This document shows, piece by piece, positions 44,614 to 58,246 of a stretch of DNA of 64,000 nucleotides (position 1 is its first letter; the number at the start of each line of letters is the position of its first letter). Under the pieces are notes generated by a model, which was given only the letters and a program-made list of their open reading frames with translations, was not told where the DNA came from and made no database searches. The DNA is from Carex sylvatica (Eukaryota > Streptophyta > Magnoliopsida > Poales > Cyperaceae), in NCBI GenBank assembly GCA_964058845.1, contig CAXKVR010000015.1, forward strand, positions 62,001-126,000, written 5' to 3'. A program made the translations under genes and the position numbers.

Positions 44614-46691
44614 TTAATTAAAACTTTTCACAATCTCTCTTTTACCCCTCATTGCTGCAACTTCTATTGGCAACCTTTGAGACTGCAACATGTGTTGTAA
44701 AAGTTGAAACTTATTATTGGCATTGCACATTTGTTATACTTAAAACTATATAATCAGCAGCCATGCAAGTATGCTGATATGTAATTTTGTCACAAAAAGG
44801 ACATTTAATTCTTTTATCCTAAAAACTGCCTCGAAATTATTTATTCCATTAACCTACCTCAAACCCTATTTTCCATATCACCTAATATTTAATAGTTACA
44901 ATGAAAACAAAATGTGACTAACTTCATTAGGTAGATTGGGGTCGGCTCCATTTGCCAACAAGACCTCCATCAGCTCCTTGGAATGGTAAGCCAAGCTTAA
45001 CAATTGTATCTTGTTTACATCAGCCCCAGCCTACGATATTAAAATTTCAAAATATTACATTGCTTCAATGACACATCATCTTATTTGTCCCTTGAGTGAA
45101 TTTCATTTAGTAACAGACCCTTGATTGAATTTTACAGCATCATAAATAAGATTTGGCTGACTAGCAAAGTTTTGATTATATAATAAACGTTTGGGACAAA
45201 AAAGACAACACCTAAATATAGTTGTCAGGAAAGCGAAAATTTGTACCAATATCAGTGATTCTAGAATATCCCTGGTTTTATCCAAGGGATGGAATTTACA
45301 ACTCTCATTGTTCATCACCACAAGAAGTAGAGGCGTCACGACACCGCATAGCAACTCATCAAGCTGTCAAAACAGTAGATACATTAGGTTTACATTCTTT
45401 AAATTAGCACCAATTTTAGCTAATTTGAGGTAAGAATATGTCGAGCCTATTTGAAAACCTATTATAAATTAATTTTATGTTATTTATAGTAACTATTTAA
45501 GGGAATAGAGAAATGGGAAAAAAAGATAATTACATTAGGTTTGTGGCCGAACAAAAAATTCATACAAGACGTGTGGCCTAGCAAAGCGGACAACAGCAAG
45601 GGTGGTTCTGTGGAGTCATGGTCATGAATTTCAGCACCTGATTTGATTAGGCTTTGAATGGCTCTATGTTTATCTAAAATAAGAAAAAGTCACTTAGTAT
45701 TGCCCAAAATTAAAAAAAAAAAAAATTGAAAAGGAAATATACCTCCAATTACAGCATAGTGAATAGGAGTGAACCCATTGTTATTTTTGACATGGAGATC
45801 ATCACCATATTTGATTAGATTCTCAATGACTAATGAATCGCCAAAGTACGCAGCAAAACATAATGATGTTTTCCCTACGAATACAAAGTTGCTAATCACA
45901 TCATTAATTGGTAAAAAAAATATTAAAGAACCCACTGAAATTAGTTGCCATTTTCCCCTTCAGTAACAACCCACTGTAATTAGCTTGTCTACAATTAGGT
46001 AAAAAACCAGTATTCACCTTTTTCAACATTTCTACTAACAACCTTTTTGTTAGATTAGAAATAACCACAATTTACATACATATTTACTACCAGTATTCTA
46101 ATTACGTAATTGTTTGGGGTTTAGGATTTAGGGTTTAGGGTTTTGAGTTTATTTCAGGAATAATTCCTTTTGAAGTGACCATTCCTGACATATCTACATC
46201 AAAATACTTCATGAAGAAAATAATCTTACCTGAAGGATAAACACACTTAGCATTCAACCCATAATCTTCAATGAGTAATTCACAAATCTCAGCATTTTCA
46301 TGCCGTGCTGCATGATAAAGAGGATTATCATCCTCTTTATCACACAATTCGCAAATCTTCTCACCCATCGCCAGTCTTTCGCTTTTACTTGTTATTCTAC
46401 CTCCAATTTCTGTATAAAAGAAGAGTTTTTTTTTTTGGCAATGAACCCGTAGGTTATGAAAGAAGAGTTAAACAGGAAGAAAATATTAAAAACGAAAAAC
46501 AAAAATCGAAATGAAAAGCTTACTGAGAAGATCAGGGAGTTTGTCCGATCGAACTGCTTCAACCATCGCTTTAGCCATGGTCAGATCTGTGCAAGAGAGT
46601 GTCGATTAGAAACAGCGAAAATATTATGAGAATCAAATACACACTCATATATATACAGAGATATACCGGTAATTATCTGGACGCTCGCCAT
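44614..46691 (-). CDS. Ankyrin-repeat protein, array unit 3
   Basis: Same exon model, ATG at 46,691 and TAA at 44,614. Predicted protein matches units 1 and 2. The intron carries GTAATT like units 1 and 4. Confidence 0.8.
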
Positions 46692-46827
46692 TGGAGAAGT
46701 GAGCAAAGAGAGTGAGAGTGACGAAGAAGAAACCCTAGGACTAGGAATATTAATAAAGAGCGGCTGTGTATTTATGAGCCGTCTGATCGAATATGTAATT
46801 ATGGATGCACCTGACGCCTAGTAAAAG

Positions 46828-48905
46828 TTAATTAAAATTTTTCACAATCTCTCTTTTACCCCTCATTGCTGCAACTTCTATTGGCAACCTTTGAGACTGC
46901 AACATGTGTTGTAAAAGTTGAAACTTATTATTGGCATTGCACATTTGTTATACTTAAAACTATATAATCAGCAGCCATGCAAGTATGCTGATATGTAATT
47001 TTGTCACAAAAAGGACATTTAATTCTTTTATCCTAAAAACTGCCTCGAAATTATTTATTCCATTAACCTACCTCAAACCCTATTTTCCATATCACCTAAT
47101 ATTTAATAGTTACAATGAAAACAAAATGTGACTAACTTCATTAGGTAGATTGGGGTCGGCTCCATTTGCCAACAAGACCTCCATCAGCTCCTTGGAATGG
47201 TAAGCCAAGCTTAACAATTGTATCTTGTTTACATCAGCCCCAGCCTACGATATTAAAATTTCAAAATATTACATTGCTTCAATGACACATCATCTTATTT
47301 GTCCCTTGAGTGAATTTCATTTAGTAACAGACCCTTGATTGAATTTTACAGCATCATAAATAAGATTTGGCTGACTAGCAAAGTTTTGATTATATAATAA
47401 ACGTTTGGGACAAAAAAGACAACACCTAAATATAGTTGTCAGGAAAGCGAAAATTTGTACCAATATCAGTGATTCTAGAATATCCCTGGTTTTATCCAAG
47501 GGATGGAATTTACAACTCTCATTGTTCATCACCACAAGAAGTAGAGGCGTCACGACACCGCATAGCAACTCATCAAGCTGTCAAAACAGTAGATACATTA
47601 GGTTTACATTCTTTAAATTAGCACCAATTTTAGCTAATTTGAGGTAAGAATATGTCGAGCCTATTTGAAAACCTATTATAAATTAATTTTATGTTATTTA
47701 TAGTAACTATTTAAGGGAATAGAGAAATGGGAAAAAAAGATAATTACATTAGGTTTGTGGCCGAACAAAAAATTCATACAAGACGTGTGGCCTAGCAAAG
47801 CGGACAACAGCAAGGGTGGTTCTGTGGAGTCATGGTCATGAATTTCAGCACCTGATTTGATTAGGCTTTGAATGGCTCTATGTTTATCTAAAATAAGAAA
47901 AAGTCACTTAGTATTGCCCAAAATTAAAAAAAAAAAAAATTGAAAAGGAAATATACCTCCAATTACAGCATAGTGAATAGGAGTGAACCCATTGTTATTT
48001 TTGACATGGAGATCATCACCATATTTGATTAGATTCTCAATGACTAATGAATCGCCAAAGTACGCAGCAAAACATAATGATGTTTTCCCTACGAATACAA
48101 AGTTGCTAATCACATCATTAATTGGTAAAAAAAATATTAAAGAACCCACTGAAATTAGTTGCCATTTTCCCCTTCAGTAACAACCCACTGTAATTAGCTT
48201 GTCTACAATTAGGTAAAAAACCAGTATTCACCTTTTTCAACATTTCTACTAACAACCTTTTTGTTAGATTAGAAATAACCACAATTTACATACATATTTA
48301 CTACCAGTATTCTAATTACGTAATTGTTTGGGGTTTAGGATTTAGGGTTTAGGGTTTTGAGTTTATTTCAGGAATAATTCCTTTTGAAGTGACCATTCCT
48401 GACATATCTACATCAAAATACTTCATGAAGAAAATAATCTTACCTGAAGGATAAACACACTTAGCATTCAACCCATAATCTTCAATGAGTAATTCACAAA
48501 TCTCAGCATTTTCATGCCGTGCTGCATGATAAAGAGGATTATCATCCTCTTTATCACACAATTCGCAAATCTTCTCACCCATCGCCAGTCTTTCGCTTTT
48601 ACTTGTTATTCTACCTCCAATTTCTGTATAAAAGAAGAGTTTTTTTTTTTGGCAATGAACCCGTAGGTTATGAAAGAAGAGTTAAACAGGAAGAAAATAT
48701 TAAAAACGAAAAACAAAAATCGAAATGAAAAGCTTACTGAGAAGATCAGGGAGTTTGTCCGATCGAACTGCTTCAACCATCGCTTTAGCCATGGTCAGAT
48801 CTGTGCAAGAGAGTGTCGATTAGAAACAGCGAAAATATTATGAGAATCAAATACACACTCATATATATACAGAGATATACCGGTAATTATCTGGACGCTC
48901 GCCAT
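46828..48905 (-). CDS. Ankyrin-repeat protein, array unit 4
   Basis: Same exon model, ATG at 48,905 and TAA at 46,828. A C-to-T change on the plus strand at the junction (AAAATTTTT) alters the codon after KREIVK from Ser to Asn, so the end reads NFN-stop. Otherwise as unit 3. Confidence 0.8.
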
Positions 48906-49041
48906 TGGAGAAGTGAGCAAAGAGAGTGAGAGTGACGAAGAAGAAACCCTAGGACTAGGAATATTAATAAAGAGCGGCTGTGTATTTATGAGCCGTCTGA
49001 TCGAATATGTAATTATGGATGCACCTGACGCCTAGTAAAAG

Positions 49042-51118
49042 TTAATTAAAATTTTTCACAATCTCTCTTTTACCCCTCATTGCTGCAACTTCTATTGGCA
49101 ACCTTTGAGACTGCAACATGTGTTGTAAAAGTTGAAACTTATTATTGGCATTGCACATTTGTTATACTTAAAACTATATAATCAGCAGCCATGCAAGTAT
49201 GCTGATATGTAATTTTGTCACAAAAAGGACATTTAATTCTTTTATCCTAAAAACTGCCTCGAAATTATTTATTCCATTAACCTACCTCAAACCCTATTTT
49301 CCATATCACCTAATATTTAATAGTTACAATGAAAACAAAATGTGACTAACTTCATTAGGTAGATTGGGGTCGGCTCCATTTGCCAACAAGACCTCCATCA
49401 GCTCCTTGGAATGGTAAGCCAAGCTTAACAATTGTATCTTGTTTACATCAGCCCCAGCCTACGATATTAAAATTTCAAAATATTACATTGCTTCAATGAC
49501 ACATCATCTTATTTGTCCCTTGAGTGAATTTCATTTAGTAACAGACCCTTGATTGAATTTTACAGCATCATAAATAAGATTTGGCTGACTAGCAAAGTTT
49601 TGATTATATAATAAACGTTTGGGACAAAAAAGACAACACCTAAATATAGTTGTCAGGAAAGCGAAAATTTGTACCAATATCAGTGATTCTAGAATATCCC
49701 TGGTTTTATCCAAGGGATGGAATTTACAACTCTCATTGTTCATCACCACAAGAAGTAGAGGCGTCACGACACCGCATAGCAACTCATCAAGCTGTCAAAA
49801 CAGTAGATACATTAGGTTTACATTCTTTAAATTAGCACCAATTTTAGCTAATTTGAGGTAAGAATATGTCGAGCCTATTTGAAAACCTATTATAAATTAA
49901 TTTTATGTTATTTATAGTAACTATTTAAGGGAATAGAGAAATGGGAAAAAAAGATAATTACATTAGGTTTGTGGCCGAACAAAAAATTCATACAAGACGT
50001 GTGGCCTAGCAAAGCGGACAACAGCAAGGGTGGTTCTGTGGAGTCATGGTCATGAATTTCAGCACCTGATTTGATTAGGCTTTGAATGGCTCTATGTTTA
50101 TCTAAAATAAGAAAAAGTCACTTAGTATTGCCCAAAATTAAAAAAAAAAAAAAATTGAAAAGGAAATATACCTCCAATTACAGCATAGTGAATAGGAGTG
50201 AACCCATTGTTATTTTTGACATGGAGATCATCACCATATTTGATTAGATTCTCAATGACTAATGAATCGCCAAAGTACGCAGCAAAACATAATGATGTTT
50301 TCCCTACGAATACAAAGTTGCTAATCACATCATTAATTGGTAAAAAAAATATTAAAGAACCCACTGAAATTAGTTGCCATTTTCCCCTTCAGTAACAACC
50401 CACTGTAATTAGCTTGTCTACAATTAGGTAAAAAACCAGTATTCACCTTTTTCAACATTTCTACTAACAACCTTTTTGTTAGATTAGAAATAACCACAAT
50501 TTACATACATATTTACTACCAGTATTCTAATTACGGAATTGTTTGGGGTTTAGGATTTAGGGTTTAGGGTTTTGAGTTTATTTCAGGAATAATTCCTTTT
50601 GAAGTGACCATTCCTGACATATCTACATCAAAATACTTCATGAAGAAAATAATCTTACCTGAAGGATAAACACACTTAGCATTCAACCCATAATCTTCAA
50701 TGAGTAATTCACAAATCTCAGCATTTTCATGCCGTGCTGCATGATAAAGAGGATTATCATCCTCTTTATCACACAATTCGCAAATCTTCTCACCCATCGC
50801 CAGTCTTTCGCCTTTACTTGTTATTCTACTTCCAATTTCTGTATAAAAGAAGAGTTTTTTTTTGGCAATGAACCCGTAGGTTATGAAAGAAGAGTTAAAC
50901 AGGAAGAAAATATTAAAAACGAAAAACAAAAATCGAAATGAAAAGCTTACTGAGAAGATCAGGGAGTTTGCCCGATCGAACTGCTTCAACCATCGCTTTA
51001 GCCATGGTCAGATCTGTGCAAGAGAGTGTCGATTAGAAACAGCGAAAATATTATGAGAATCAAATACACACTCATATATATACAGAGATATACCGAAAAT
51101 TATCTGGACGCTCGCCAT
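49042..51118 (-). CDS. Ankyrin-repeat protein, array unit 5 (most diverged)
   Basis: Same exon model, ATG at 51,118 and TAA at 49,042, end NFN-stop as in unit 4. Four residues differ from units 1-4, all in exons 1-3: Thr8 to Phe, an Asp to Gly (RSGKLPDLL), a Gly to Ser (KIGSRI) and a Ser to Gly (TSKGERL). A poly(T) run in the intron is also shorter. Unit 5 borders unique upstream DNA, so its promoter side is probably the original gene start. Confidence 0.8.
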
Positions 51119-51261
51119 TGGAGAAGTGAGCAAAGAGAGTGAGAGTGACGAAGAAGAAACCCTAGGACTAGGAATATTAATAAAGAGCGGCTGTGTATTT
51201 ATGAGCCGTCTGATCGAATATGTAATTATGGATGCACCTGATGCCTAGTAAAAGTTAATTA

Positions 51262-52543
51262 ACCGCTTACGTCATGTGAGTTTAGCGAAGTAACTTTATC
51301 AACGTTTTTTAGCGATGTAGCTCGCTTTGGCCGAATCCTCTAATTGACATAATTGAGTATAGTCAATCTCTAATTGACATATGGCATTCATCTTTCAATT
51401 TATTGATAAAGGTTTTAATCTACTTAATTAATTATGAATGATATAATTTCCTCTTTCCTCACTTTTCACCTTCTATTTCAGATTTAATTAAAAATAAATA
51501 AAAAATAAGCACCGGTCCCTTCTCTAACCTCTTAAATATTGTGACAAGAAAAATTCAAAATATAAGCCAATTCTTGCCACGAGGATTTCTTGATTCATGA
51601 GAATTTCATGGATTAGATCAAGTAGCAAAATATTTTAGCATTTCCATGATATTATACTTTAGATAATAGTTGAATATGAAATTGACTTGGTCACATTGGA
51701 AATGAAAAAACTTGTTCTGTGCACAGCCTATTACAAAACATATAGCAACTAAATGTGTATTTTCTGACTACAAAAACCTCACACAGCTTAAATATTACAA
51801 AGTTGGATCATATGCCTAATCAATTACAAACTATAAACGCTTTTGTACTCTTGTCAATTTAATTTCAATAAATATACAAATTCTAACAATTCGCTGGGTA
51901 GGTATAGAAAAGAAAAAATATAAATGATTTTTTAAGAAGAATAAGCATCAAAAGTTACTGATAGCTCAATACATTTGTGGTCATATTAAATTGCAAAATG
52001 AAATATAGTAAGAGAAGAAAAAAAAACAACTGAATTAAAGAAGGTTATAAAAAGAAAAAAAAAGTGGAAAAACAGAAAGATGAAATTAGAACCGAATTCA
52101 ACTCAAGAGAGAGGCCTGATTTGCATAAGTTAAGATCTAATTAAGGCAAATACATTTTGTGTACACTTCTTAATTTGATTAAAGGAAAGTTTTTTTTTAA
52201 TCAATTATGAAGTAGAAGGTGAAGAGACTGACCGAGGAAAGATGAAAGAATGCCATTAAATAATCAATTGAATAGATAAAAATATTCTTGTCAATGAGTT
52301 GAAAGGTGGATGTCCACGTGTAGACAAATGATTGTTCAAGCAGGTTTATCAACATTTCAGTTCCATTCTTTTTGACAGTTTAGGTCCTTTAGGATGCTAG
52401 CCCCATTAAGTTTACTTTTCGTTGCTAGTAAATCACTGCCATATAATGCGCGTATGATTTTCTCTTTAGCTTTCTTTTGTGACAACTTAACAATAACATT
52501 CTTTTAATTATGTTCAGTTTCAGTTTATTAATAGCATTCATAA
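51262..52543. other. Unique DNA between the ankyrin array and the right duplicate
   Basis: From ACCGCTTACG onward the sequence is single-copy in the window and is probably the original upstream flank of the ankyrin gene. CTAATTGACATA occurs twice near 51,340-51,380. No gene, RNA or bounded mobile element is supported. Confidence 0.5.
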
Positions 52544-52720
52544 TTTTCAACGGTTGAGACATAATTTAGGTAAAAATTAAGAAGCTCATTAAACGATACT
52601 AGAGCTTTTAAGACATTTCAAAGCCTCAATTCTCTCTCAAAAAAAAAGAGGACATTTGAGGGCTATTTCACTATTATATTTTTGTACAAGAGTGAAATTT
52701 ATGTAGACCAGATACATGTT

Positions 52721-52928
52721 TTTAGTTTTCTTAAGCTAGTTAATTTGATGTAATTTTAAGATTAATTTATGTGTCTGTTATTCTTATTTATTTTTTTTCT
52801 TTTCTAGCTTTTAGATACAGGAAGAGGTTGGTACGACCCATCCTGTAAGGATAAGCTTTATTTACTCTGTAATCAAACTTTTCTTTCGATACATATCTAC
52901 GGGTTTCACATTAAAAAAAAATACACAT
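52721..52928 (+). repeat. Retroposon 3' tail (right copy of 178-385)
   Basis: Same as 178-385, with an A replacing a T in the poly(T) run and GACCCATCC in place of GACCCATTC. Confidence 0.5.
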
Positions 52929-53447
52929 TACATGCTTTACATGCTACGGTGTGTTTTCCAAAAATACTTTTTCTTTGTACAAGCTTTTCAAATTAAGATT
53001 TAAAAAACAAAAAACAAAATGAACAAAACAACTGACCAGAAAGATTGATCTGATTTGAGACATACCTTTTTCGTTTTTTTTTAGCGAGAAAGATACCTTT
53101 TTCGAGCAAGTCCACGTTATTCGAGACTTGTTACCAAGATTGCATATTGCTACTGCAGGCGGCAGAGGTAGTGGCACAAGGGGCATAGTTGTATCAGCAA
53201 ATGATGGAAAATATAACCTTGAGGCATGTCAGTAGAAAAATGTTACCCCAACCACATCTCTTGGCAAATTGGGCCCGTAACTCAGGCACATCCTATACCG
53301 GATTGGTACCAGCAAACATGGCAGAGAAGGCAAACTTACATCCACAGCTTAACAGGGAGTTTTTTAGGCTGTCAGACTAACACTAGGAACCGGCATGCAA
53401 TGGAACCTACTGTTGGAAAAATGCAGGCATTTACCTTATACAAGGAC

Positions 53448-53639
53448 CTGCCTCTTTAAGTTTCTTTTTAAGATTAGTTTAGTTGATGTAATTTCTTTTT
53501 ATTCTAGTTTTTTTTCCTTTTAAGGCTCGGGAAGAGGTTGGTATGACCCATCCTGTTAGGATAGACTTTTTTTCTACTCTGTAATCAAACTCTTATTTCA
53601 ATGCATACCTACGGGTTTCTCATCAAAAAAAAAAAATAC
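53448..53639 (+). repeat. Retroposon 3' tail (right copy of 905-1096)
   Basis: No difference seen from 905-1096. Confidence 0.5.
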
Positions 53640-54096
53640 TGCAGAATAGCTAGTCTAGAGGGAGATCAAAAAAGAAAAAGGAAAAAAACAAGGGCCTAGA
53701 CTCCACTACTCCATTGGGAAATTATATGACCATACAGTCTTCTGGCAATGTGTTTTTCCTTTTAGCTTTTTCATGCTTTTTTTAGTTCAACTTTTTATTT
53801 CTAGTTGCTACTTTTATCTTTTAGGAACTGAGGAATAATGGTAGTGGTACCGATACTTTTATCTTTTATCAATCCAGTTTTTATTTCTTTTTTAAGTTGT
53901 TGTTTCTTTTTAAGTTGCTATTTTTATCTTTCTAACTTTGTTGGCCGGTCTATTTACATAACGTAAGACTTTTTCTATCAATGCATGCGTAAAATACTTT
54001 TAGTAAACAAAAAACTAAAAAAAACTGGTTCGAAATTTTTATTAATATTAAAAAAAATAAAAATTTTAACAATCTGCTCTCTTTTGTTGGGAATTC

Positions 54097-54146
54097 CAAA
54101 TCAGCTCAAATCGGAGAAATATTATTCTCCGATTTGAGCAGATTTG
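54097..54146. repeat. Hairpin (right copy of 1554-1603)
   Basis: Same 22-bp arms, mismatch and loop as the left copy. Confidence 0.8.
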
Positions 54147-54267
54147 ATCTGCGCTCTTTACCCACCTGTGATCGGTTTGTTAAGTTTGATCATATTTATC
54201 TATTTTTTTTATAATTTATATTAGTTTATTTAATATTAACCATTCAATCAAGATTTAACGGTTTTAA

Positions 54268-54463
54268 TTACACGTGACTCGCGTGACCATGTTCCGTGCC
54301 ACAATTAAATATTTCGCATGACGTGTCGTGCTAAATTTTTGAAAGATGATCACATCATGCGAACGGTCACAGCACGTGACATGTGAGTCACGACACGTGA
54401 TCGACAAATGTGTCGTGCCATGGTCAAAACGTACCGTGCTGTAACGTATCTAGTCACGCTATT
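54268..54463. other. CACGTG-rich cluster (right copy of 1725-1920)
   Basis: Same motifs and spacing as in the left copy. Confidence 0.4.
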
Positions 54464-55603
54464 GCAGATTCAGATTTATATCTGCTACTCTGTTCTTATT
54501 CGTCAGAGAACAAATTTATACTATAAATTATCAGTAATTTGTATCTACTCTTATTGAAATCCTAGATCTGTCCATATTCACACGTATACGTTGATATTAG
54601 TTTTGATGACCTCTTGTAATTATATACATATATAAAAGAAAACCAATAGATTTATTACGCATGTAGCATCACATTAGTTTTAAACAATACGTAGTAAAAC
54701 CTACACATTTAATGTTTTTTTTAAAGAAACAATTGAGGTTAAGCCCCTATTTATATTAATCTCGATTAGGTTCTCAAATTGGAAATCTTGTGTTGTGTAG
54801 AAGAATAAATGCCAAAAGAAAGGAAAACAAGGAGGAGATCCTATATACGAGGTGCTAAGCGGGTGAGGGTTGGGTGTTAAAGAAAATAAAATACAAAGCT
54901 GCTGTGCTATCCTATACATCTAATTTAGGTAGTAGAAATTATGAAGATCATTAAATGACGTTGACTAGAGCTTTTGAGACATTTCACAGCCTATGGCTAT
55001 GTGATTCATTATTATAATTTTGTACAAGAGTACAATTTATACAGACTAGCTAGATGCATACTTCACATGCTACGGCGTGTTTGTAGACTAGATACATATT
55101 ACATGCTACAGTCAATGTGCTTTTCAAAAAATACTTTTTCTTTGTACAAGTTTTTTAAATTGAGATAGAAAAAAATAAAAATAAAGGTAACAACAAGAAA
55201 ACTAAGAAAGAGAAAAATTGATCAGATTTGAGGTATACCTAAACCTTTTTAGTGCAAGTCCACGTTATTCGAAATTTGTTGACAAGACTACACATAGATG
55301 CTGTAAAATAGCTAGTCTAGACATAATATAATATAAGGACTAAGGAGACAATTAAAGAGACAATTATTAATGTATGCTACCGAATAGCTACCGCATGAAG
55401 CTCATGGTTTGCACTGCAAATCTCTTCATCATCGTTGCATAATATAAATATTCAACAATTTGTTTTTATATAATCTACTATTTGACGTTCTTGAACTTTC
55501 ATGGTATATATTTAAAATTTAAATTTAAAGCACTCAAAATTTCTATTTCCAGATATTTGTTTGTAATCTTCTTTTTGACTGACAAATATATAATTACCTT
55601 TAA

Positions 55604-56292
55604 GGGAGAATTTTATATATAATTATCATTCAAATTTTCGTAATTATATATTTATCATCTAAAAATCTAATAACTCACATATTAATTTATCCAATATAAC
55701 TTTAGTATATATCAAATATACCCAAAACTCATATTAATTATGTTTAATTTTCTTAAAACTGTAATTAATCAAAGATTAACTTAGCATCATCTCTTTCTTT
55801 TCTTAGAACTGTTCTCCTTTATATCTAATATAAAAAGATTAAAAATAGATATTTCAAACTGAGCCAGTAACAAAACACAGATTTTCAAACTCAGTTACTA
55901 CTTTGATAACGGGTTGTGATATCAGCATCAAATTCAGCTAGAAAAGTTGAAGTTGTTACCTTGATTTTAGACAATCAAACTGGTGTTGGAATTCTTATAT
56001 CGAGTCTGCTACCCTCTTTTCATCGAGTTTAAGCGGGAGAGACGAGATGAGGAGAAAATTTAAGCGAAAATGAAAAGTTATGTCAAAAAAAATGGAAGAA
56101 AATCAGTACGTAAAAGAGGAAGGGGGCAGAGAAGGAGAAGAGACTAAATGACTTATTAATTATATTTTATATAATCTTAAATTTTATTAATCTCATTTTT
56201 TTTATTAATTGGATAAATATGTGAGTTATTAGATTTTTAAATGAAAAATATGTAATTATAAAAATTTAGACGATAAATACGTAAATTCTCCC
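55604..56292. mobile_element. Tourist-like MITE (right copy of 3061-3749)
   Basis: Same termini and TAA flanks. One substitution (A to G) lies inside, corresponding to 3552. Confidence 0.75.
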
Positions 56293-57328
56293 TAACTTTA
56301 ATTACCCGATTTTAGATGGTCCAGCTTTCAATCATGTTTGGATATCAAGTCATTTCATATCAGATCGAGTCAACTTTGAATCTTTAATTAAGTGGTCTCA
56401 AATTAAGTCGACTCATATTGCATTAAATAAATTTGACTTTTAAAACTTGTGAGTCCAATTTGAATTAATTAATTGGATTGGATAAATCCTTCGGATCGGA
56501 TAAATTTTTTGCTGCTTCTAATAGCCACAAATCCATTTTGTTAGCTCTGATCACAAAGATAAATCCATAGAACCAACTTTGCACGAGATCTGAATTTTGT
56601 GATATCAAATGGCTGTACACATAGTATTACAACTTATTTACGTGGTATTATAATCAAATTTAGAGTCAAAAACGCTAATATCAAATCTGTATTCTGCTTT
56701 CTATGACCGCATTTGAATACGAATACAAATGCAGATAGTAAATAGGTGACAAAATATTTAAAAACTATTTTGAATAAATATATATATATTAAGCGGACAA
56801 TTTACGAATACAAATTTAAATACAAATATGAAAATAATTGTTAGATAATAAAGTCATATAAAATTGAAGATACAAATACTAATTAAAAATATTAAGAAAA
56901 ATAAATTAAAAAATAGAAAAGAGTAAAATGAAGGTGTCCGTAAATATGGGAATGGAGGAGAGGAAACAAGAGGTAAAGAAATAAAAAAGAAGAAGAGCGA
57001 AATAGTGAAAGGAAAGGTGAATTTGATCCGGATCGGAGTATAAGTCCCACAAGTAAAAAGAAAAGTGATTTCAGATATTTATATATAATTCAAATAAGAA
57101 ATATTTCTAAAGAGAAAGCATATTTGAGATGGATTTTCGATCCGTTCACTAATTATCAAATTTATTCGATCCGTTTACACCAAAATGACGATCTCAGCCA
57201 AGGCAAAATCAGACACACACACAAATAACAGGGGAAGAAGAAACAATAAAATTCCAGAAGATTTGCTACACCAAATTGCGGGATTAGGTGTGACGAGCGT
57301 GTGCCACCCAACGGGGCAACGAATTCGC

Positions 57329-57458
57329 ATCCTCTGAGATATCTCAAATAATACTGGCCTCCTACGTCACCTCCAAATAGGCGCCGCCGCGCCGGATGTC
57401 AGTCATGCAAAATATGAGATATCTCGGAGGACTCAAAATATGAGATATCTCAGAGGAT
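57329..57458. repeat. GAGATATCTC inverted repeat (right copy)
   Basis: Same 18-bp arms as 4786-4915. Confidence 0.7.
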
Positions 57459-58189
57459 ACGCACTCACGGGCAACGGAACAGATTACAGATAGAAGTCAG
57501 AGTAGGAATTGTTTTTAGAAACCATAAATAAAAAAATAAATTTTATTAAATTAACATAATTACTTTGTTTTTTTTTGAAATTATAAGAACCGAGATGTCA
57601 CTGTATACAAAAAGAAGATGATACCAATGTTGTAGCCAATCCTCCTAGGATGCTAAGTATATACTTGTCTGCTCTTCCTCCTTTAGAGGTCCTTATGTGC
57701 TAGTGTCAGTGTGGTACCAAGCTGCACCTTCTCTCGATATTTTGGGTTGCTGATATTACTACGACCTAACCTTACACCTAATCGAGGGAAAACTCTACCT
57801 AATTTTTCTCCAATATTTAAACCCTAAGCCCTAAACGGCTACTAAGAATTGCTTCCATCTTGGTGTCTGCTTAATTTATTTGATGTATTAAATTTCATGT
57901 TCGATCTAACCTTAGTAATATATAGTATATTTAAATTGAAATATTACATCATGTATTTTCCCTTGTGAAATTAAATTTGGCAGCATTTTTGTGTCTCAAC
58001 TGTTCCATTAAGTACTTTTTAATAAACAAAGATAAAAATCTAGAGAAAAGAGAGAAACAATGAGACCTTGAGTTGTTCATGTACAGGAATTGAGGTCTCT
58101 TTTAAACCATCTCTGACAGTAACTCTTTTTCATCTAAAAAAAAAAAAAGACAGTAACTCTTTTGCTGCTAACTTTTCCAGTCTCTCTGA

Positions 58190-58243
58190 TTTTTTTTTTT
58201 TTTTTTTGAGAATAAGCCCTTAGGCAAAGTCTCTCTGTCCTCC
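58190..58243 (-). repeat. LINE-type tail relic (right copy of 5647-5700)
   Basis: Same poly(T) run and GCCCTTAGGCAAAGTC block. Confidence 0.5.
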
Positions 58244-58246
58244 ATT

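Larger units (their letters stand above)
40151..51261 (-). repeat. Five-unit tandem array of about 2,214 bp (ankyrin genes) plus stub
   Basis: Unit starts, marked by TGTAATTATGGATGCACC, are at 40,151, 42,365, 44,580, 46,794, 49,008 and 51,221. Units 1-5 are complete. The sixth ends after 41 bp, where unique DNA begins. Units are head-to-tail and over 99% alike by eye. Known variants include GGAATT versus GTAATT before the telomere-like tract (units 2 and 5 versus 1, 3 and 4), AAAATTTTT versus AAAACTTTT (units 4 and 5 versus 1-3) and A-run length. Each unit holds promoter, eight exons and seven introns. Confidence 0.95.

Noticed and set aside
40151..51261. CRISPR-like or satellite array
   Set aside because: Units are 2.2 kb with introns and coding exons, unlike short spaced repeats or non-coding satellite.
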